Assembly (NCBI GenBank): GCA_017635595.1
Contig: JAGBLF010000013.1
Span: forward strand, 1 to 64,000
DNA: 64,000 nt
Direction: 5' to 3'
Origin: Alphaproteobacteria bacterium
GTDB taxonomy: Bacteria > Pseudomonadota > Alphaproteobacteria > RF32 > CAG-239
The first letter of the stretch is position 1; each line of letters begins with the position of its first letter. The position numbers and the translations under genes are program-made. Under the pieces are notes generated by a model. That model did not search any database. It saw only the letters and a program-made list of their open reading frames with translations, and had not been told where the DNA came from. Positions 59,901-64,000 of the stretch are shown here, piece by piece.

Positions 59901-61649
59901 TTGACCGTTAAAAGAATAGAAATATTTATCTGGCTCGGCCTTATTTTATTGATGTATGCGTTCCAATATACACATTGGAGCGGATTGTATATGGATACCG
60001 ATAATTATTCGTATGCGTTGCGGGTTATTGAATGGCTGAAGCATCCGTCTTGGTTTGAGCAAAAATTTTCAATGGCAAATTATCCGATTGGAGAAATCAA
60101 GCATTGGACACGCCCTATGGATGTATTAATTGCCGTTTGCAGTGCGCCGTTTTTGTTGTTTGAACCGATTAAACAAGCCGTATTTCATGGTAGTTTGCTG
60201 TTAACGCCGCTAATTTTGTCGGCAACGGTTCTGATTTTGTTGAAATTAAGCAATAACATCTTAAATTTGCATGGTCGGATAGTGCTGTTTGCATTGTTAT
60301 ATGTCCAAGACTGTTTTATTAAAATCTTTGCCTTTAACCGGCCGGATCACCATGCTTTGCATATTTTTCTGGCGGTGTTGCTGTTTGGATTACTCTATCA
60401 ATACATTAAATCCCGTGATGAGCGCCGTTTGATCTGTGCCGGTGTGGTTTGCGCCGTATTTATATGGACGGCGGCGGAAGGTGTTATTCCGTATGCTTTG
60501 ACTCTGGCATTTTTATATTCCGGATACCTGCTTTTCAAATACCCATATAGTAATTTACAAAAATTTGCGCAAGCTTGTGCTGTAAGTATAACGTTTTTTT
60601 GGCTAATAAATCCGCCGTTTCGGGGGTGGCTGTTTCCCGATAACGGCAGACTATCCGTTTTATATGTTGTAAGTTTGTGGTATGTGTTTGCTGCTGTTTG
60701 GCTGACAGCAAAAATTAAGTCCGAAAAGTTGCGGTTTGTTTCAGCCGTTGCTTCGGCAGTCGGATTAACAGCCGCATTATGGTTTGGCGGGTATTTGGCT
60801 TCACCGTTGTCCGAGGATATAAACGAGGCGTTTGTTGCCCGGATTTCTGAAATGGAAAGCGGCTTAAATCCGTATAATTTGGCCTATCCGTTGACAGCAT
60901 TGTGTTTGTGGTTTGTTTTGTGGTATAAAAGGGCCAATAGAGAATTTTTGCATTTATCGGCCGTATTTGCCTGCGGATATTTACTCTTAAGCATTTGGGC
61001 TATGAGATTTTGCTGTTTTGAGGCAATATACACTTCGCTTATAATTGCTTGTTGGACAAGCGGTTTAAAATTGAAAAAAATATCTTTTGCCTTTTTGCTT
61101 TTGGCGTTGATGTTAATCGAATTTACGGCATTTGCAATAAATGCCGCTCTGAAATACAATTTAACCGAGCAGGTGCCTACCGATAAAATATTCAATATCA
61201 AAATGTTTTCTAAATACCCGTTCAAAGAGGGCAGTGTGGTTACGGATGTATTTATAACCCCTTATGTGATGTGGTATGCCAATCGTCCGACGGTGGCTTC
61301 ACCGTACCATACAAATATTGAAGGGATTAAGGATAATCATGATATCTTGTTTTCAAATGATGAAACAAAAGTATTACAATTGCTTTTAAAACATAAAGTA
61401 AAAACAATTATTATGCCGTGGCAGTTACATGATGAAAAATATTATGTCGAACCGAAACTAAATTGCGATAAGCTGTACGGCAAAATATGGGGTTGCCGTA
61501 ATTATCCGCAATGGCTGACGGTTGCTGAAATTAATGAACACGGAAATTATATGGTGTTTGAAATTAATGAAGAAATTATTGCACAAATTTTGCGCCAAAA
61601 ACAATATAAACAGGGTAATAACGGCAAACAAAACTTGACTGAACCGTAA
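59901..61649 (+). CDS. multi-pass membrane protein, GT-C/STT3-like
   Basis: 582 aa with about eleven membrane helices and a soluble C-terminal domain of about 130 residues. The first loop has the acidic DTDNYSYALRVIEWL and HWTRPMDVL, and the second has FNRPDHHALH, the pattern of the GT-C glycosyltransferases related to STT3 and PglB (acidic DxD-like loop, later RxDHH). It would use a lipid-linked sugar at the outer face of the inner membrane. The start TTG 59901 has no ribosome site; the next ATG (59952) would cut the first helix. Confidence 0.65.
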   Translation: MTVKRIEIFIWLGLILLMYAFQYTHWSGLYMDTDNYSYALRVIEWLKHPSWFEQKFSMANYPIGEIKHWTRPMDVLIAVCSAPFLLFEPIKQAVFHGSLLLTPLILSATVLILLKLSNNILNLHGRIVLFALLYVQDCFIKIFAFNRPDHHALHIFLAVLLFGLLYQYIKSRDERRLICAGVVCAVFIWTAAEGVIPYALTLAFLYSGYLLFKYPYSNLQKFAQACAVSITFFWLINPPFRGWLFPDNGRLSVLYVVSLWYVFAAVWLTAKIKSEKLRFVSAVASAVGLTAALWFGGYLASPLSEDINEAFVARISEMESGLNPYNLAYPLTALCLWFVLWYKRANREFLHLSAVFACGYLLLSIWAMRFCCFEAIYTSLIIACWTSGLKLKKISFAFLLLALMLIEFTAFAINAALKYNLTEQVPTDKIFNIKMFSKYPFKEGSVVTDVFITPYVMWYANRPTVASPYHTNIEGIKDNHDILFSNDETKVLQLLLKHKVKTIIMPWQLHDEKYYVEPKLNCDKLYGKIWGCRNYPQWLTVAEINEHGNYMVFEINEEIIAQILRQKQYKQGNNGKQNLTEP

Positions 61650-61697
61650 AAATCTTTATGCTTAGTAAACAAAAACAGAAGAATACGAGGATAAAAT

Positions 61698-62540
61698 ATG
61701 CTTAAAATAGCTTATCAAGGTGTGCCGGGGGCATATTCACATATAGCATGCCGGCAGATATTTCCAAATCAGGAATATATACCTTGCGATACGTTTGAAA
61801 TCGCCATGGAAATGGTCAAAAACGGCAGTGTCGACAAAGCCGTTATTCCGGTAGAAAATTCCAATGCCGGTCGGGTAACGGATGTTCATTTTTTGTTACC
61901 TAAAGCCAATTTGCATATTGTTGCCGAACATTTTTTGCGTGTCGAACATCAGTTATTGGCAATGCACGGTGCCAAGCTCGGGGATATAACGAGTGCAGCT
62001 TCGCATCCGCAGGCATTGGCTCAGTGCAGTGAATTTTTGAAAGCGCATAGTATAAAGCCGATTTCGCGCATAGATACGGCAAAATCATGCGAAAAAATAG
62101 CCTTGGAACAAGATAAAACCAAAGCGGCCATTGCTTCCAAGTTGGCTGCCGAGATTTACGATTTGGATATATTGGCTTCAAATATCGAAAATGCCGATAA
62201 TAATACAACGCGTTTTTTGGTGATGCAGGCGAACGAGGAAATACCGGAAGATGACGGCGGTAAGTTTATCACCTCCATTATGTTTGTTACCAAACATATT
62301 CCGGCGGCATTATATAAGGTTCTGGGCGGATTTGCTACCAACGGCATCAATATTTTGAAGCTCGAAAGCTATCTGTTAAACGGTAAGTTCTTTTCGGCAC
62401 AATTTTATATCGAAGTAGAGCAGCATGCGCAATCAAAAGCCTTGCAATACGCATTATCCGAATTAAAATTCTTTTCGGAAGAATACCATATTTTAGGATG
62501 CTACAAAGCTCATCCGTATCGTGACAAAAAGGCCAGATAA
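61698..62540 (+). CDS. pheA: prephenate dehydratase
   Basis: 280 aa. It makes phenylpyruvate for phenylalanine. Periplasmic-binding-like catalytic domain (AYQGVPGAYSH, PVENSNAGRV, NNTTRFLV) and a C-terminal ACT domain with the feedback site (GFATNGINILKLESYLL). No chorismate mutase domain is fused. GAGG precedes ATG. Confidence 0.93.
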   Translation: MLKIAYQGVPGAYSHIACRQIFPNQEYIPCDTFEIAMEMVKNGSVDKAVIPVENSNAGRVTDVHFLLPKANLHIVAEHFLRVEHQLLAMHGAKLGDITSAASHPQALAQCSEFLKAHSIKPISRIDTAKSCEKIALEQDKTKAAIASKLAAEIYDLDILASNIENADNNTTRFLVMQANEEIPEDDGGKFITSIMFVTKHIPAALYKVLGGFATNGINILKLESYLLNGKFFSAQFYIEVEQHAQSKALQYALSELKFFSEEYHILGCYKAHPYRDKKAR

Positions 62541-62543
62541 TTC

Positions 62544-63443
62544 ATGAAGTACGAGCGGACAAAAGAACTGGAAAATTTTATTAAAGACAATAAGTTATTT
62601 AATAACTTTAAATCTTTACATGAAATATACACAGGCGGCAGCTCGTATAATTTTTGCGTACAAACAACCGATGCAATATATTTGCTTAAAATTATCCGTA
62701 ATCCTGAGCGGTATAATCGTGTACAACTTGTGCTGAAGGCTCTCGGTATACTGAAAGAATTGCCAGTAAATGATTTTGCCGAAACAGAAAAATTGCTTGT
62801 CATTCCGTATATTCATGGACAGCGAATAGCTCTTAGAGATATAACGCCAAAAGCGCTTACACAGTTGCATGAACAATATAAATGTATGCAAAGTTTAGAT
62901 ACGGCTGCCGTAAAGGTATTGCCACAATTCGATGTTGCTGATACGGTGCGGGAGTTGGACGATTGGCTGACAGATGAAAAAGGTCTTATGTATCGCCTGA
63001 TCAATAAGTATTTTTGGCAGAAAATTAAAAAAGAACTGATTGTTATGCCTGCCGTGCATACTTTGATACATGGTGATATGACGGCCAATAATATCTTGAT
63101 AGACGGCGACGGCAAACCGCATTTACTGGATTTTGATCAAATACGTTTCGGCTATCCGACGGAAGACTTTATGGGCTTGTTTTTACAAATAGCCGGTTTC
63201 CGCGGGCTGTACGGCTCATTGAACAAATTAAAGAGAATGCTGGGTATCGCTGATATTTCTTCGATGTATACGCCACGCGAAATACTCTACGGCGTACAAT
63301 GCTTTTACTTGCGATTGTTATTGCGTCGGACACGTATGCGTGCGGCAAAAAAAGAAAATGCCCGCAAGACACTGTGTTTGTTGGTATGCCTTTTAGGGTA
63401 TTTTAGGGTTCGTGAACTTTTAAGTAATCAAACTAACTTTTAA
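62544..63443 (+). CDS. aminoglycoside-phosphotransferase-like (APH) kinase
   Basis: 299 aa, protein-kinase-like fold. Catalytic HGDMTANNILI and metal-binding LLDFDQIRFGY; the ATP-binding N-lobe has GGSSYNFCVQT. APH-fold kinases phosphorylate choline, aminoglycosides, LPS core sugars or thiamine; substrate unknown. It is 3 bp after pheA and so co-transcribed, and overlaps the end of rnd by 11 bp. Confidence 0.78.
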   Translation: MKYERTKELENFIKDNKLFNNFKSLHEIYTGGSSYNFCVQTTDAIYLLKIIRNPERYNRVQLVLKALGILKELPVNDFAETEKLLVIPYIHGQRIALRDITPKALTQLHEQYKCMQSLDTAAVKVLPQFDVADTVRELDDWLTDEKGLMYRLINKYFWQKIKKELIVMPAVHTLIHGDMTANNILIDGDGKPHLLDFDQIRFGYPTEDFMGLFLQIAGFRGLYGSLNKLKRMLGIADISSMYTPREILYGVQCFYLRLLLRRTRMRAAKKENARKTLCLLVCLLGYFRVRELLSNQTNF

Positions 63444-64000
63444 GCTCTTTCAATTCAATTTGTTTTTTCTTCGGATTATATGAAATGGCGAGTTTGCCTT
63501 TGCATAAGTCTTCGGCGTATTTGCCGAAGATTTCATAGCGCCATCCTTGCAGAGCTAAGGTTTTATTCTTTTGATTGCAGGTGATATGACGCAAATCATC
63601 ATCCGAGGCAATAAGACGAGCGATAACGCCTGCTTCCTGACTCTTGATTTTCAAAAGCAATTTCAATATTTCTACAAGGCTGTGTTCGTTGCACGGGGCG
63701 CATTTGTCCTGCTTACGATCAAGTCTGCATACTTCGGCCGGCATCGGATTTCGAGCGGCTTCCTGCAAAACATCGATAATTTCTCCGCCCAGTCTGCCGT
63801 TGATAATATCGGATTTCAGGTTGCGCACTTGTCTGAGCTCATCAGGTGTTTTCGGAAATGTACTGGCAATATTGAGCAGAACGTCATCTTTTAAGATACT
63901 TGAACGTGGTGTGTTGAATTTCTGAGCACGGCGTTCGCGCCATTCGGCCAGATATTTGAGTGCGGCTAAAAATTGCGGTGAATGGGCGTTGTGTTTAATT
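63433..64000 (-). CDS. rnd: ribonuclease D, C-terminal part (runs off the window)
   Basis: The last 188 codons of a longer gene whose start is beyond 64000. The HRDC domain is seen: LAEWRERRAQKFNTPRSSIL and DVLLNIASTFPKTPDELRQV, with the RNase D type of tail (VRNLKSDIINGRLGGEI). RNase D trims tRNA 3' ends. The 3'-5' exonuclease domain is outside the window. Overlaps the kinase gene by 11 bp at the convergent ends. Confidence 0.85.
   Translation of the reverse strand, partial: IKHNAHSPQFLAALKYLAEWRERRAQKFNTPRSSILKDDVLLNIASTFPKTPDELRQVRNLKSDIINGRLGGEIIDVLQEAARNPMPAEVCRLDRKQDKCAPCNEHSLVEILKLLLKIKSQEAGVIARLIASDDDLRHITCNQKNKTLALQGWRYEIFGKYAEDLCKGKLAISYNPKKKQIELKELKS

Overview
The window is about 64 kb of AT-rich (roughly 40% GC by eye), gene-dense bacterial chromosome. 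Gene content points to a Gram-negative alphaproteobacterium: an rpmF-plsX-fabH block and an ihfA-merR pair (contiguous in most alphaproteobacteria), a SPOR-nagZ-TatA-like row, LPS genes (kdsA, pagP) and many lipoproteins. Two [FeFe]-hydrogenase maturases (hydE, hydF) imply an anaerobic, fermentative life. This fits an uncultured, probably gut-associated lineage of the RF32 kind; that placement is inference.

Layout: 0-6 kb holds an orphan Rossmann-like gene, small hypotheticals, a papain-like hydrolase and deoB-pgeF-amidase. 6-9 kb has rpmF-plsX-fabH and a membrane spermidine-synthase-like protein. 10-17 kb has a licD-family gene broken by an amber codon, a glycosyltransferase, HU, lipoproteins, a transglutaminase-like protein, a TPR-methyltransferase and tRNA-Leu. 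17-25 kb has lemA-DUF2207, rnhB, tRNA-Arg, a truncated glycosyltransferase, hydF-tatD, alr and SemiSWEET. 25-32 kb has ihfA-merR, a prepilin gene whose 5' part is full of palindromic repeats and an AG tract, pip-sdaA, an orphan gene and hydE. 32-38 kb is translational: proS, pheST, rplT and rpmI.

38-52 kb: xerC and rpmG, then a serine recombinase beside a 17-bp perfect inverted repeat enclosing 131 bp, immediately before glf and two glycosyltransferases. Next come an S41 protease, xth, SPOR-nagZ-TatA-like, and the wreck of a second prepilin locus. 52-64 kb has recJ, pagP, kdsA, recO, parC, an orphan ACP, a GT-C-like membrane protein, pheA, a kinase-like protein and the 3' end of rnd.

The most interesting theme is switching and decay of surface structures. 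The glf operon appears to sit behind an invertible promoter with its own invertase. The prepilin frame is off by exactly one AG unit. A second prepilin locus is deleted down to its ends. licD and one glycosyltransferase carry single nonsense codons. A second theme is the placement of hydE and hydF at separate loci. A small group of genes, hydE among them, has consensus promoters, short AT-rich leaders, own terminators and no Shine-Dalgarno.
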